64,000 nucleotides of DNA, from contig NZ_WKJN01000010.1 of assembly GCF_009674495.1 (NCBI RefSeq), forward strand, positions 62,001 through 126,000, given 5' to 3'. Positions within the stretch are counted from its first letter, which is position 1; each line of letters begins with the position of its first letter. The translations under genes were made by a program, and so were the position numbers. Positions 38,957 through 46,219 of the stretch are shown in pieces. The notes beneath the pieces are model-generated. The model did not search any database. It was not told the DNA's origin and worked only from the letters and a program-made list of their open reading frames with translations. Origin of the DNA: Duganella alba. Its GTDB lineage: Bacteria > Pseudomonadota > Gammaproteobacteria > Burkholderiales > Burkholderiaceae_D.

Positions 38957-40249
38957 TTAAGCGGTGGCGACTGCGTTGTCTACGGTGCTGCCGCTGAAGC
39001 GCGCAGCCAGTGCGCACAGCGCGGAGATGGCAACCAGGATGCCGAGGATGCTCAGCGTCTGCTGCACGTCGCCCATGCCTTTCATCAGGAAGCCCGCAGC
39101 GACAGCGCCCACATTGCCGCCGGCGCCGATGATGCCTGCCACGCCGCCCAAGGCGCGCTTGTCGATGAACGGCACCACGGCGTAGGTCGCGCCGCAAGCC
39201 ATGTGAGTGAACAAACCGAAGAACAGCATGGCGGCAATGGCCAGCATGGCGTTGCCGGCGTGGGCGAACATCAGCAGGCCGGCGCCTTCGCCCAGCATCA
39301 GCACGAACAGCAGCGTGACGCGGTGATTCAGGTTGCCGCCGGCGGCAAACTTGTCCGATACCCAGCCGCCCAGCGCGCGGGCGAACAACGCCAGCAGGCC
39401 AAAGCTGCCCGCCGCCATGCCGGCCTGCGCCAGCGTCAGTTTGAAGTGGTCGACGTAATAGACCGCGGCGATGTTGTGGATGAAGATCTCGATGCCGAAG
39501 CAGGCGCCGTAGGTGATGAACAGCAGCCATACGCGGTAATTTGCGGCGGCCAGCTTGAACGAATCCCAGCCGCCTTTCTTTCCGCCTTCAATCGTAATGC
39601 CGGCGGCGCGTAGCTCGCTGAAGTTCCCTTGCGGGCAATCCTGCGTATAGCGGTAGTAGACAAAGGCCATGACGATCATTAGCACGCCGGGCACGATCAG
39701 CGCTGCGCGCCAGCCGAAGCCTTCGCTCACGCCCAGCATCACCATGGCGGTCATCAGCAGCGGCATGGCGGCTTGCGCGACACCACCGCCGGCATTGCCC
39801 CAGCCTGCGGCGGCGGCATTGGCGGTGCCCACCACCTTCGGCGCGAACATCACCGAGGTGTGATACTGCGTGATGACGAAGCTGGCGCCGGCCGCACCGA
39901 TGGCAAGGCGGAAGAACAGGAAGCTCTCGTAGCTCTGCGCGAAGGCGACGCCAATCACCGGAATGGAACCAAGCAGCAGCAGGCCGGTATAGGCTTTGCG
40001 CGGGCCGAAGTGGTCGCACAGTGGGCCGACGACCAGCCGCACGAGAATGGTGACGGCGACGGCCGCGATATTGATGTTGGCGATCTGCGCGACGGTCAGT
40101 CCGAATTCTCCTTTAATCACCGGCATCAGCGGCGCGCAGGCGAACCACGCGAAGAAGCAGACGAAGAACGCCATCCAGGTCAAATGGAACGCCCGCATCT
40201 GTGGCGTTGAGATCGAAAAGAGCTTGATGCTGGTAGCTTTGCTGGCCAT
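38957..40249 (-). CDS. narK: Nitrate/nitrite transporter, NNP family MFS
   Basis: A 430-residue inner-membrane transporter with about 12 hydrophobic segments. Both nitrate-signature motifs are visible: GWGNAGGGVAQ near residue 147 and GAGGNVGAV near residue 375. First gene of the nitrate assimilation operon, so it probably brings nitrate in rather than exchanging nitrite. The ATG lies 26 bases after a strong leader terminator, so expression should depend on antitermination (see the ANTAR hairpins upstream). The ribosome site is modest (GGGATAA). Confidence 0.93.
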   Translation of the reverse strand: MASKATSIKLFSISTPQMRAFHLTWMAFFVCFFAWFACAPLMPVIKGEFGLTVAQIANINIAAVAVTILVRLVVGPLCDHFGPRKAYTGLLLLGSIPVIGVAFAQSYESFLFFRLAIGAAGASFVITQYHTSVMFAPKVVGTANAAAAGWGNAGGGVAQAAMPLLMTAMVMLGVSEGFGWRAALIVPGVLMIVMAFVYYRYTQDCPQGNFSELRAAGITIEGGKKGGWDSFKLAAANYRVWLLFITYGACFGIEIFIHNIAAVYYVDHFKLTLAQAGMAAGSFGLLALFARALGGWVSDKFAAGGNLNHRVTLLFVLMLGEGAGLLMFAHAGNAMLAIAAMLFFGLFTHMACGATYAVVPFIDKRALGGVAGIIGAGGNVGAVAAGFLMKGMGDVQQTLSILGILVAISALCALAARFSGSTVDNAVATA

Positions 40250-40265
40250 TGTTTATCCCGTTCAG

Positions 40266-40320
40266 AAAACAAAAAGGCGTCCGCGCAACCGGGCCTCAAA
40301 GACCGGGTTGGGCGGACGCC
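40266..40320 (-). terminator. Leader terminator before narK
   Basis: On the minus strand GGCGTCCGC (40312-40320) pairs perfectly with GCGGACGCC (40276-40284), with further partial pairing of the AACCCGG and CCGGTT arms inside. A T-rich tract (40266-40275) follows, and the narK start lies 17 bases further on. Its location between promoter and first gene marks it as an attenuator rather than an end-of-gene terminator. Confidence 0.85.
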
Positions 40321-40331
40321 GTTGTCCTGCC

Positions 40332-40389
40332 AGTCCGTCTTTGGACCAGCTATGTATTCGTGTACTTCAGGGAGATCGCCGTTGACCTC
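40332..40389 (-). promoter_or_regulatory. ANTAR-type dual hexaloop RNA motif in the narK-nirBD-nasA leader
   Basis: Read on the minus strand, stem 1 is GAGGTC-AACGGC-GATCTC (40372-40389), and stem 2 is GGTCC-AAAGAC-GGACT (40332-40347), extendable by two wobble pairs. Both loops are six bases with A at position 1 and G at position 4, the known recognition pattern of ANTAR antiterminators such as NasR and NasT. A 22-base linker separates the extended stems. The terminator follows 11 bases downstream. Binding of NasT should prevent termination when nitrate is present. The structure is seen in the sequence; NasT binding is inferred. Confidence 0.8.
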
Positions 40390-40521
40390 TTGCCTTGTGT
40401 AGTGCAAGACGCGTGCCAAGCCTTCAAACACGCGGCTACAGAGGGAAACAGCGGAAAAACGCGGTGTGGTGGTGGATTGATAATTTGGTGCGGTGCGATG
40501 TTGCGGTGCGCGTTTGCACGC

Positions 40522-40740
40522 TTATGATGCACCGTTCACCCTGAAGCACTCAATCTGTTCGAATGCGGCGGTGGTCTTGGCGTGGGCGGCGGTGAGCCGC
40601 TTGAAGACATCCTGCGCCACCAGGTGGTAGGCGTCGATCTTGGCGCATTGCGCCAGCTCGTGCGCTGCGGCTTGTTCTTCAGCCAATGCGGCAGCAAACT
40701 CGGTGAATGCCCGCTGGCCTTCTCGATGGTAAATCGACAT
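40522..40740 (-). CDS. Small hypothetical helical protein
   Basis: A 72-residue protein. An excellent ribosome site, AGGAGG, sits four bases before ATG 40740, strong evidence of translation. The product is soluble and Ala/Glu-rich, predicted helical, with two Cys (about positions 32 and 65) and no signal peptide. It resembles nothing I can name. It lies between the narK leader (transcribed the same way) and a divergent hydrolase gene, so it may be the first gene on this strand before the nitrate operon promoter. Confidence 0.6.
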   Translation of the reverse strand: MSIYHREGQRAFTEFAAALAEEQAAAHELAQCAKIDAYHLVAQDVFKRLTAAHAKTTAAFEQIECFRVNGAS

Positions 40741-40913
40741 ATCACCTCCTCGGTGAAAGAGCCATCGTAACAGGCATTCAGCTATTGAGGGGTTCTGTAC
40801 AGATTCCGGTTCAGCTTCTATACTTGGTTGTCAAAAAGGCAGACATACAATGATCCGGCTGCAAGGCATCCGGCAACCGCCTGCCGTTCTTCTTCGAACG
40901 CTATCCGGCGCCG

Positions 40914-41603
40914 GTGGATGTCCACTTCCTCGAGAAGACAGGTATTCAGCCGGGCGACAGCGGCGAGACCTGCTCCGACACCTACAACCAGGCGGACTAT
41001 CTGGAACGCCGCGTCAGCGACAATCTGGCCTTCATCGACAACCTGCCGCCTCTGAAAGCGCTGGGCGCGCGCAGCGTGGCGGTAGTGGGCTTCTCCGAAG
41101 GCGGCATGGTGGCGCCGCTGGTGGCCTTGCGCAGCCCGAAAATCGGCTGGCTCGCCACGGGCGGGAGTGGCGGCCTGCCGCAAAGCGAAGGCTTTCTGAT
41201 CTTTGCAGATCGCGGTGTGGCGCCGTATGCGAATCCGCTTTCGCGCGCGCTGTTCCTGAAGACCTTCGCCGCCATCAAAGCCGATCCGGACAGCCTGGAA
41301 AAAGAATTCATGGGACACGCCTACCGCTACTGGAGTTCGCACCTGTTCTACGATCCGCTGCTCACCTATCGTCAACTAGACATTCCCATCATCGCGGCCA
41401 TGGGTGAGAAGGATGAGAGTGAAGCGATCGAATCCGGCCGCGCCTTGCGCGACTACTTTGCGCAACATCCGGGCAAGGACTTCACTTTCATCGAATATCC
41501 CAACGCCAGCCACGCGCTGCAAGCGCCGGACCAGCCGCACCTGCAAGACTATGTCGCCAGCCTGGCCGATTGGTTCAAGCGGCAGCGGCCAGCGCCGCGT
41601 TGA
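40914..41603 (+). CDS. Alpha/beta hydrolase, apparently missing its N-terminus
   Basis: The open frame from 40854 encodes SGCKASGNRLPFF, FLEKTGIQPGD, the nucleophile elbow GFSEGG, an acid in MGEKDES and His in NASHALQ, so the catalytic triad is complete. The only in-frame start after the stop at 40851 is GTG 40914, giving 229 residues and cutting off the conserved first strand. In related hydrolases SGC is preceded by IQG; here the codons are ATA CAA TGA, as if GGA (Gly) had mutated to a stop. The frame upstream stays open to about 40743. It may therefore be a nonsense-disrupted gene. Convergent with the PilJ-like gene, overlapping its end by 29 bases. Confidence 0.6.
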   Translation: MDVHFLEKTGIQPGDSGETCSDTYNQADYLERRVSDNLAFIDNLPPLKALGARSVAVVGFSEGGMVAPLVALRSPKIGWLATGGSGGLPQSEGFLIFADRGVAPYANPLSRALFLKTFAAIKADPDSLEKEFMGHAYRYWSSHLFYDPLLTYRQLDIPIIAAMGEKDESEAIESGRALRDYFAQHPGKDFTFIEYPNASHALQAPDQPHLQDYVASLADWFKRQRPAPR

Positions 41604-42219
41604 CCATTTCGTCGATTTCTCCGGTGATGGTGGACAGCACGCCAGCCACCACCGAGAACTCCTTGCCTGCCTGCCCGGCGCGCGCCGCCACGATGCGCGC
41701 ATTGAACGCCACCATGCGCGCCTGGCGGTTAATGGTTTCAATATCCGTGATCACACCACGCAGCTGCCTGCGCACCTGCCGCGCGTTCTGCTTGGCCTGT
41801 TCCTCGTAGATGCCGGTGATCGCATTCAGGATCGCCAGCGTCGGCGTGGTGATGCGCACCAGTTCCGCCAGCAGTTCCTCCGCCTGCGTGGAACCCTGCG
41901 CGATGGCTTTCAAGGTACGTTCGCCAAGATCGGCAAAGGCCACGATCTGCTTGTCGCCATCGAGCTTGCCGAAGTAGGCTTCGCGCAACTCGGGGCAGAA
42001 CACGCCGGGCAAACCATCCGCCTCGCTGAGCAGTGACTTGTGCGCGCCACGGAACAGTGTCAACGCTTCCTGCGCCGTGGCCGCGCTGCCATCCTGTCTT
42101 TGCGACGCCAGCAGCGCATACAGCACGATGCGCTGCGAGGTGAAGCGGCGGCGCCCGGACAAGTTGATCAAGGCGCTGAATACTTCGCCACTGAGCGCTT
42201 TGCTGGCGACGTTCTCCAT
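41575..42219 (-). CDS. Soluble PilJ-type/MCP-like sensor protein of the nitrate transport operon
   Basis: A 214-residue protein without membrane segments or signal peptide. Residues ~18-50 (LINLSGRRRFTSQRIV) match the PilJ-type N-terminal four-helix module that also forms the nitrate sensor domain of NarX/NarQ-like proteins. The C-terminal part (MVAFNARIVAARAG, FSVVAGVLS) resembles the tip of a chemoreceptor signalling hairpin. Its ATG overlaps the stop of the upstream ATPase gene (TGATG), so it is translated with the nitrate transporter. It could report nitrate to NasT or to a kinase; that is inference. Last gene of nrtABD-sensor. Confidence 0.75.
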   Translation of the reverse strand: MENVASKALSGEVFSALINLSGRRRFTSQRIVLYALLASQRQDGSAATAQEALTLFRGAHKSLLSEADGLPGVFCPELREAYFGKLDGDKQIVAFADLGERTLKAIAQGSTQAEELLAELVRITTPTLAILNAITGIYEEQAKQNARQVRRQLRGVITDIETINRQARMVAFNARIVAARAGQAGKEFSVVAGVLSTITGEIDEMVNAALAAAA

Positions 42220-43025
42220 CAGGCGGCTTCCTTCGCGGGATGCGCCTGTTTGCGATACAGGAATTCCAGCACCGCCGTGCGGTATGCCATGTACTTGGCG
42301 TCAGCCGCCAGGGCCACGCGGTCGCGCGGTCGCTCCAGTTGCACCTCGACGATTTCGCCGATGGTGGCGGCCGGGCCGTTGGTCATCATGACGATGCGGT
42401 CGGACAACAGCACCGCTTCGTCCACGTCGTGCGTCACCATCACCACGGTGGACTTGGTGGCGGCCACTATCTTCAGCAACTCGTCCTGCAAGTGCGCACG
42501 CGTCAGCGCATCGAGCGCGCCGAAGGGTTCGTCCATCAGCAGCACTTTCGGCTCCATCGCCAGCGCGCGGGCGATGCCGACTCGCTGCTTCATGCCGCCC
42601 GAGATTTCGTGCGGACGCTTGTTCTCGGCCGGCGTCAGGCCAACCAGCGCCAATGCAGCCATGGTGCGTTCGCGCAGCTGCGCCTTCGATTCAGTCTTGC
42701 CGAACACGCGCTCCACGCCGAGATGGATGTTTTCGTAGCAGGTCAGCCAAGGCAGCAGCGAGTGGTTCTGGAACACCACCGAACGCTCCGGCGACGGACC
42801 GGCGATTTCGCGGTTGGCGCACAACAGCACGCCGTCGCTCGGTTGCAGCAGGCCGGCGATCAGATTGAGCAAGGTCGATTTGCCGCAGCCCGAGTGGCCG
42901 ATCAGCGTGATGAATTCGCCCTTGCGCACCGTCAGGTCGATCTCGCGCAGCGCGTGGAACACACCCTTCTTGGTGTGGAAGACCATCTCCACGCCTTCGA
43001 TGTCGATGAATTTGGATTCGTCCAT
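42219..43025 (-). CDS. nrtD: Nitrate ABC transporter ATP-binding protein (NrtD-like)
   Basis: A 268-residue ATPase of the nitrate/sulfonate/taurine family. Walker A is IGHSGCGKSTLL, the signature is ISGGMKQRVGIA, and Walker B is VLLMDEPFGALDALTR with MVTHDVDEA following. It lacks the extra C-terminal binding-protein domain of cyanobacterial NrtC, so NrtD-like is the better name. The start at ATG 43025 follows AAGGAG; the frame is open far upstream, but that is shadow coding over nrtB. Eleven bases separate it from the permease gene. Confidence 0.92.
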   Translation of the reverse strand: MDESKFIDIEGVEMVFHTKKGVFHALREIDLTVRKGEFITLIGHSGCGKSTLLNLIAGLLQPSDGVLLCANREIAGPSPERSVVFQNHSLLPWLTCYENIHLGVERVFGKTESKAQLRERTMAALALVGLTPAENKRPHEISGGMKQRVGIARALAMEPKVLLMDEPFGALDALTRAHLQDELLKIVAATKSTVVMVTHDVDEAVLLSDRIVMMTNGPAATIGEIVEVQLERPRDRVALAADAKYMAYRTAVLEFLYRKQAHPAKEAA

Positions 43026-43036
43026 GATCGCGCTCC

Positions 43037-43936
43037 TTAGTTGGATACTTGTTCGTAGGTGAAGGCGCGGGCCAGCGCCATCAGCGCCTGTTCCAGCAGC
43101 AGCCCCACCAGGCCTATCGACACAATCGCGATGATGATGTGCGGGACATTCAGGTTGTTCCACTCGTCCCACAGCCAGAAGCCGATGCCCACGCCGCCGG
43201 TCAGCATCTCGGCCGCGACGATCACCAGCCACGCGGTGCCGATCGACAGGCGCACGCCGGTCAGGATGTACGGCAGCGCCGACGGCAGCAGGATCTTGGT
43301 CAGGATCTTCCATTCCGACAGATTCAGCACGCGCGCCACGTTCATGTAATCCTGCGGCACGCGCTGCACGCCAACGGCTGTGTTGATAATCATCGGCCAG
43401 ATCGAGCAGATGAAAATCGACCAGATCGCAGCCGGATTGGCGGACTTGAACACCAGCAGCCCAATCGGCAGCCACGCCAGCGGCGACACCGGTTTCAGCA
43501 AACTGATGATCGGCCCGAACATGTTGTTGACGAACTTGACGCGGCCGATCACGAAGCCCAGCGGAATACCGACCAGCGCCGCCATGCCGAAGCCCATGCC
43601 CACGCGCTGCAGGGACGCCAGCAGGTTCCAGCCGATGCCTTGGTCGTTCGGGCTGTTGCGGTAGAACGGATCGGAGAACAGCTTGACCGCCTCCGCCAGC
43701 GTGACCATCGGCGTCGGGAAGGAACTGTTGTTGACGGTGATGAGCTGCCACACCAGCACCAGCAGCGCGGCGCCCACCAGCGGCGCCACGATCTTCATGG
43801 CGGTGGCGGAGACCTGCTGGCGCGCACGCGCCGTGCCGTTGGCGGCCAGCGGCCGGCGTGGACGGCGCGTCGGAGCGGAAGCTTCGATGGCCGCAGCCAC
43901 CGGTTCCGCGCTATCGGGTTCGAGCAAGGCGTTCAT
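43037..43936 (-). CDS. nrtB: Nitrate ABC transporter permease
   Basis: A 299-residue inner-membrane permease. The first ~40 residues are charged and Ala/Pro/Arg-rich, followed by six hydrophobic segments. The conserved loop is VQRVPQDYMNVARVLNLSEW, followed by KILLPSALPYILTGVRLSIG, typical of the NrtB/SsuC/TauC group. It lies between nrtA (15 bases upstream) and nrtD. Specificity for nitrate is drawn from the adjoining nrtA and its ANTAR leader. Confidence 0.92.
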   Translation of the reverse strand: MNALLEPDSAEPVAAAIEASAPTRRPRRPLAANGTARARQQVSATAMKIVAPLVGAALLVLVWQLITVNNSSFPTPMVTLAEAVKLFSDPFYRNSPNDQGIGWNLLASLQRVGMGFGMAALVGIPLGFVIGRVKFVNNMFGPIISLLKPVSPLAWLPIGLLVFKSANPAAIWSIFICSIWPMIINTAVGVQRVPQDYMNVARVLNLSEWKILTKILLPSALPYILTGVRLSIGTAWLVIVAAEMLTGGVGIGFWLWDEWNNLNVPHIIIAIVSIGLVGLLLEQALMALARAFTYEQVSN

Positions 43937-43951
43937 GGCGTCCTCCGGTTA

Positions 43952-45235
43952 TCAGGCTTTGATCTTGAACGAGGCGGCGTAGGCTTTCGGATTCTTGCCG
44001 TCCCATACGGAACCGTCCATCAGCTTCGAGGTGCGCAGAGGGCTTGCAGGGACAGGCGTCTTGGTCATGGCCGCCGCATCCTTGTACAGCGCGATCTGGT
44101 TGACCGAGGTGGCCACCGCCAGATAGTCCGGATCTTCCTTCAGCAGGCCCCAGCGGCGATGCTGCGTCATGAACCACATGCCGTCCGACAGGTAGGGGAA
44201 GTTGACCGCGCCGTCGTTGTAGAACTTCATGTGGTTCGGATCGTCCCAGGTCTTGCCCAGGCCATTCTGATAGCGGCCCATGATGCGCTGGTCGATCGCA
44301 TCCTTGCTGGTGTTGACGTAGGATTTGTCGGCAATCGTCTCGGCCATCTTGTTCTTGTTGGCCAGCGAAGAGTCAATCCATTTGCCGGCATCCAGAATCG
44401 CCGCCATCATCGCGCGGCAGGTGTTCGGATATTTTTTCGCGAATTCCAGCGTCGATCCCAGCACCTTCTCCGGATGGTCCTTCCAGATATCCTGCGTGGT
44501 GGTGGCGGTGATGCCGACGCCATCCATGATGGCGCGGTGGCCCCACGGTTCGCCCACGCAGAAGCCGTCCATATTCCCGACACGCATATTGGCCACCATC
44601 TGCGGCGGCGGCACGGTGATGACCTTGGCGTCCTTCATCGGATTGATGCCGTTGGCGGCCATCCAGTAGTACAACCACATCGCGTGGGTGCCGGTCGGGA
44701 AGGTCTGCGCGAAGGTGTATTCGCGTTTATCGGTTTGCATCAGCTTGGCCAGCGACGGGCCGTCGACACCGCCCTTGTCGGCGATTTTCTTCGACAGCGT
44801 GATGGCCTGACCGTTGTTGTTGAGGCTCATCAGCACCGCCATGTCCTTCTTCTGGCCGCCGATCCCCATCTGCACGCCGTAAAGCAGGCCATACAACACA
44901 TGGGCCGCATCCAGATCGCCATTGGCCAGCTTGTCGCGCACGCCGGCCCACGAAGCCTCTTTGCTCAGCACGAATTTGACGCCGTATTTTTTATCGAAGC
45001 CCAACACCGACGCCATCACCACGGAGGCGCAGTCGGTCAGCGGAATGAAGCCGATCTTGATTTCTTCCTTCTCCGGCTTGTCCGAGCCTGCAGCCCAGAC
45101 GCCACCCGTTGCCAATCCCAACATGCTTCCTCCTGCGATTAAACCTGCACCATGAATGATTTTCCTGCGCTTGACATTAACGTCCGCGTCGCCAGGTGGC
45201 AAGGTGATCTTCGCTTTGAGCTGCTTGTATTTCAT
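43952..45235 (-). CDS. nrtA: Nitrate ABC transporter substrate-binding protein, Tat-exported
   Basis: A 427-residue CmpA/NrtA-family protein. The N-terminus has a twin-arginine signal (KRRKIIHGAG followed by a Gly/Ala/Leu-rich core), so it is exported folded. The mature part begins EEIKIGFIPLTDCASVVMA and has the conserved FPTGTHAMWLYYW, NMDGFCVGEPWG and GRYQNGLGKTWDDPN blocks of nitrate/bicarbonate binders. The start at ATG 45235 has GAGGGA upstream. Its leader contains two ANTAR hexaloops and a terminator. Confidence 0.94.
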   Translation of the reverse strand: MKYKQLKAKITLPPGDADVNVKRRKIIHGAGLIAGGSMLGLATGGVWAAGSDKPEKEEIKIGFIPLTDCASVVMASVLGFDKKYGVKFVLSKEASWAGVRDKLANGDLDAAHVLYGLLYGVQMGIGGQKKDMAVLMSLNNNGQAITLSKKIADKGGVDGPSLAKLMQTDKREYTFAQTFPTGTHAMWLYYWMAANGINPMKDAKVITVPPPQMVANMRVGNMDGFCVGEPWGHRAIMDGVGITATTTQDIWKDHPEKVLGSTLEFAKKYPNTCRAMMAAILDAGKWIDSSLANKNKMAETIADKSYVNTSKDAIDQRIMGRYQNGLGKTWDDPNHMKFYNDGAVNFPYLSDGMWFMTQHRRWGLLKEDPDYLAVATSVNQIALYKDAAAMTKTPVPASPLRTSKLMDGSVWDGKNPKAYAASFKIKA

Positions 45236-45270
45236 GGCAATCCCTCTGTAGTCGTCAATAACTATGGGCC

Positions 45271-45315
45271 AAAAAAAACGCCTACCCTCACGAACGAATT
45301 CATGATTGGTAGACG
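45271..45315 (-). terminator. Leader terminator before nrtA
   Basis: On the minus strand CGTCTACC (45308-45315) pairs with GGTAGGCG (45279-45286), then eight Ts (45271-45278) follow. The nrtA start is 36 bases further on. The 5' arm shares GTCT with the right side of the second ANTAR hairpin (45311-45324), so the two structures exclude each other, as expected for an antitermination switch. Confidence 0.85.
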
Positions 45316-45351
45316 TCATTGTCTGGTGGGCCTCACCGCCGTTGGCGAGGC
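45311..45351 (-). promoter_or_regulatory. ANTAR-type dual hexaloop RNA motif in the nrtA leader
   Basis: On the minus strand, stem 1 is GCCTCGCC-AACGGC-GGTGAGGC (45330-45351; eight pairs, one G-U), and stem 2 is AGAC-AATGAC-GTCT (45311-45324). Both six-base loops have A first and G fourth, and stem 1's loop is identical to that of the narK leader. The linker is five bases. Stem 2 overlaps the terminator arm, so NasT holding stem 2 would let transcription continue into nrtA. The mechanism is inferred from known NasR/NasT systems. Confidence 0.83.
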
Positions 45352-45434
45352 GCATCCGCGCATCATTGCGCTTGCTTACAGCTATGCAATGTTTGTGCCA
45401 GCAGTGCCACAGAGGGAGAACGCGTGGTTTGCGC

Positions 45435-45465
45435 AAAAAAAATGCACCGCAATTGCGCGGTGCAT
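45435..45465 (-). terminator. Intrinsic terminator after nasT
   Basis: On the minus strand ATGCACCGC (45457-45465) pairs perfectly with GCGGTGCAT (45442-45450) around a six-base loop, followed by seven Ts (45435-45441). It lies 19 bases after the nasT stop and separates nasT from the nrt operon, so nrtA must have its own promoter between here and the ANTAR leader. Confidence 0.88.
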
Positions 45466-45483
45466 CATTTTGGTGGGGCGTTT

Positions 45484-46116
45484 TTAGCCTAGCAGGTCTT
45501 CGACGTCGAGGATGCGCTGGGCAACTTCGGACAGCTTGAGGTTCTTGCTCATGGCCATGGAGCGCAGTTTTTGATAGGCCTGCTCCTCAGTGAAGCGCTG
45601 GCGCTCCATCAGCAGGCCCTTGGCCTTTTCGATGACCTTGCGCTCGGCCAGCTTGCTCTTGGTGTCGGACAGCTCATCCAGCAGCTTCTGCTCGCGCTTG
45701 AACTGCGCCAGCGCCACTTGCAGCACCGGCTTGATGCGTTCGCTCTGCAAGCCGGCCACGATGTAGGCCGACACGCCGGCTTCGACGGCGGCCTCCATGC
45801 TTTCCGGGTCCTGGTCTTCGGTGAACATGACGATGGGGCGGCGCTCGTCGCGGGTGGCGATGACCACGTGTTCCAGCACATCGCGCGCGTCCGACTCGGC
45901 GTCGACGATGATCATGTCCGGCTGCAGCTGGCCGATGCGCTCGGGCAGGTACATGTCCGGCGGCAGCGAGGCGATGATGTCGTAGCCGGCTTCGAGCAGA
46001 CCAATGCGCAGCACGCGCGCACGCTCGGCCTGAGCGTGCAACGCTTCGTCACCCTCATCATGGATGACGGTGTTGACGACGACGATACGCAAATTGGGCA
46101 TGGCCGGCTTACGCAT
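45484..46116 (-). CDS. nasT: ANTAR-domain response regulator / antiterminator NasT
   Basis: A 210-residue protein. A receiver-like domain (residues ~6-125) has Asp in MIIVDAES at the expected phosphoacceptor strand and VMFTEDQD later. A coiled linker and the C-terminal ANTAR RNA-binding domain follow (KVIEKAKGLLMERQRF, AYQKLRSMAM, LSEVAQRIL). NasT-type proteins bind paired hexaloop hairpins in nitrate-operon leaders and prevent termination; two such leaders lie in this window. The usual partner NasS, which sequesters NasT without nitrate, is not adjacent. ATG 46116 or 46101 could be the start; neither has a clear ribosome site. Confidence 0.92.
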   Translation of the reverse strand: MRKPAMPNLRIVVVNTVIHDEGDEALHAQAERARVLRIGLLEAGYDIIASLPPDMYLPERIGQLQPDMIIVDAESDARDVLEHVVIATRDERRPIVMFTEDQDPESMEAAVEAGVSAYIVAGLQSERIKPVLQVALAQFKREQKLLDELSDTKSKLAERKVIEKAKGLLMERQRFTEEQAYQKLRSMAMSKNLKLSEVAQRILDVEDLLG

Positions 46117-46219
46117 GGAGATGGGTCATGACCTTGCTGCAAGCAAGAATCAAACCAGTAGTTTGGATGTGCATTTGCAGATTCTACGGCACAAACGCCG
46201 GATTCTGCCAGACCTCATC

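Noticed and set aside
36534..38960. An 808-codon open frame on the plus strand opposite nirB
   Set aside because: Antisense shadow of a firmly identified gene in high-GC DNA; the translation is rich in His, Arg and Gln with no recognisable domain.
38946..39530. A long in-frame extension upstream of the nirB start
   Set aside because: It lies entirely within narK in another frame; the FAD-binding N-terminus and a good ribosome site place the nirB start at 38945.
40536..40745. An alternative overlapping small frame starting at GTG 40745
   Set aside because: Ser/Pro/Arg-rich shadow; the ribosome site fits ATG 40740 of the other frame better.
40850..41407. An ATG-started frame overlapping the alpha/beta hydrolase
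   Set aside because: The product has no hydrolase motifs; the catalytic motifs are in the other frame, from 40854 onward.
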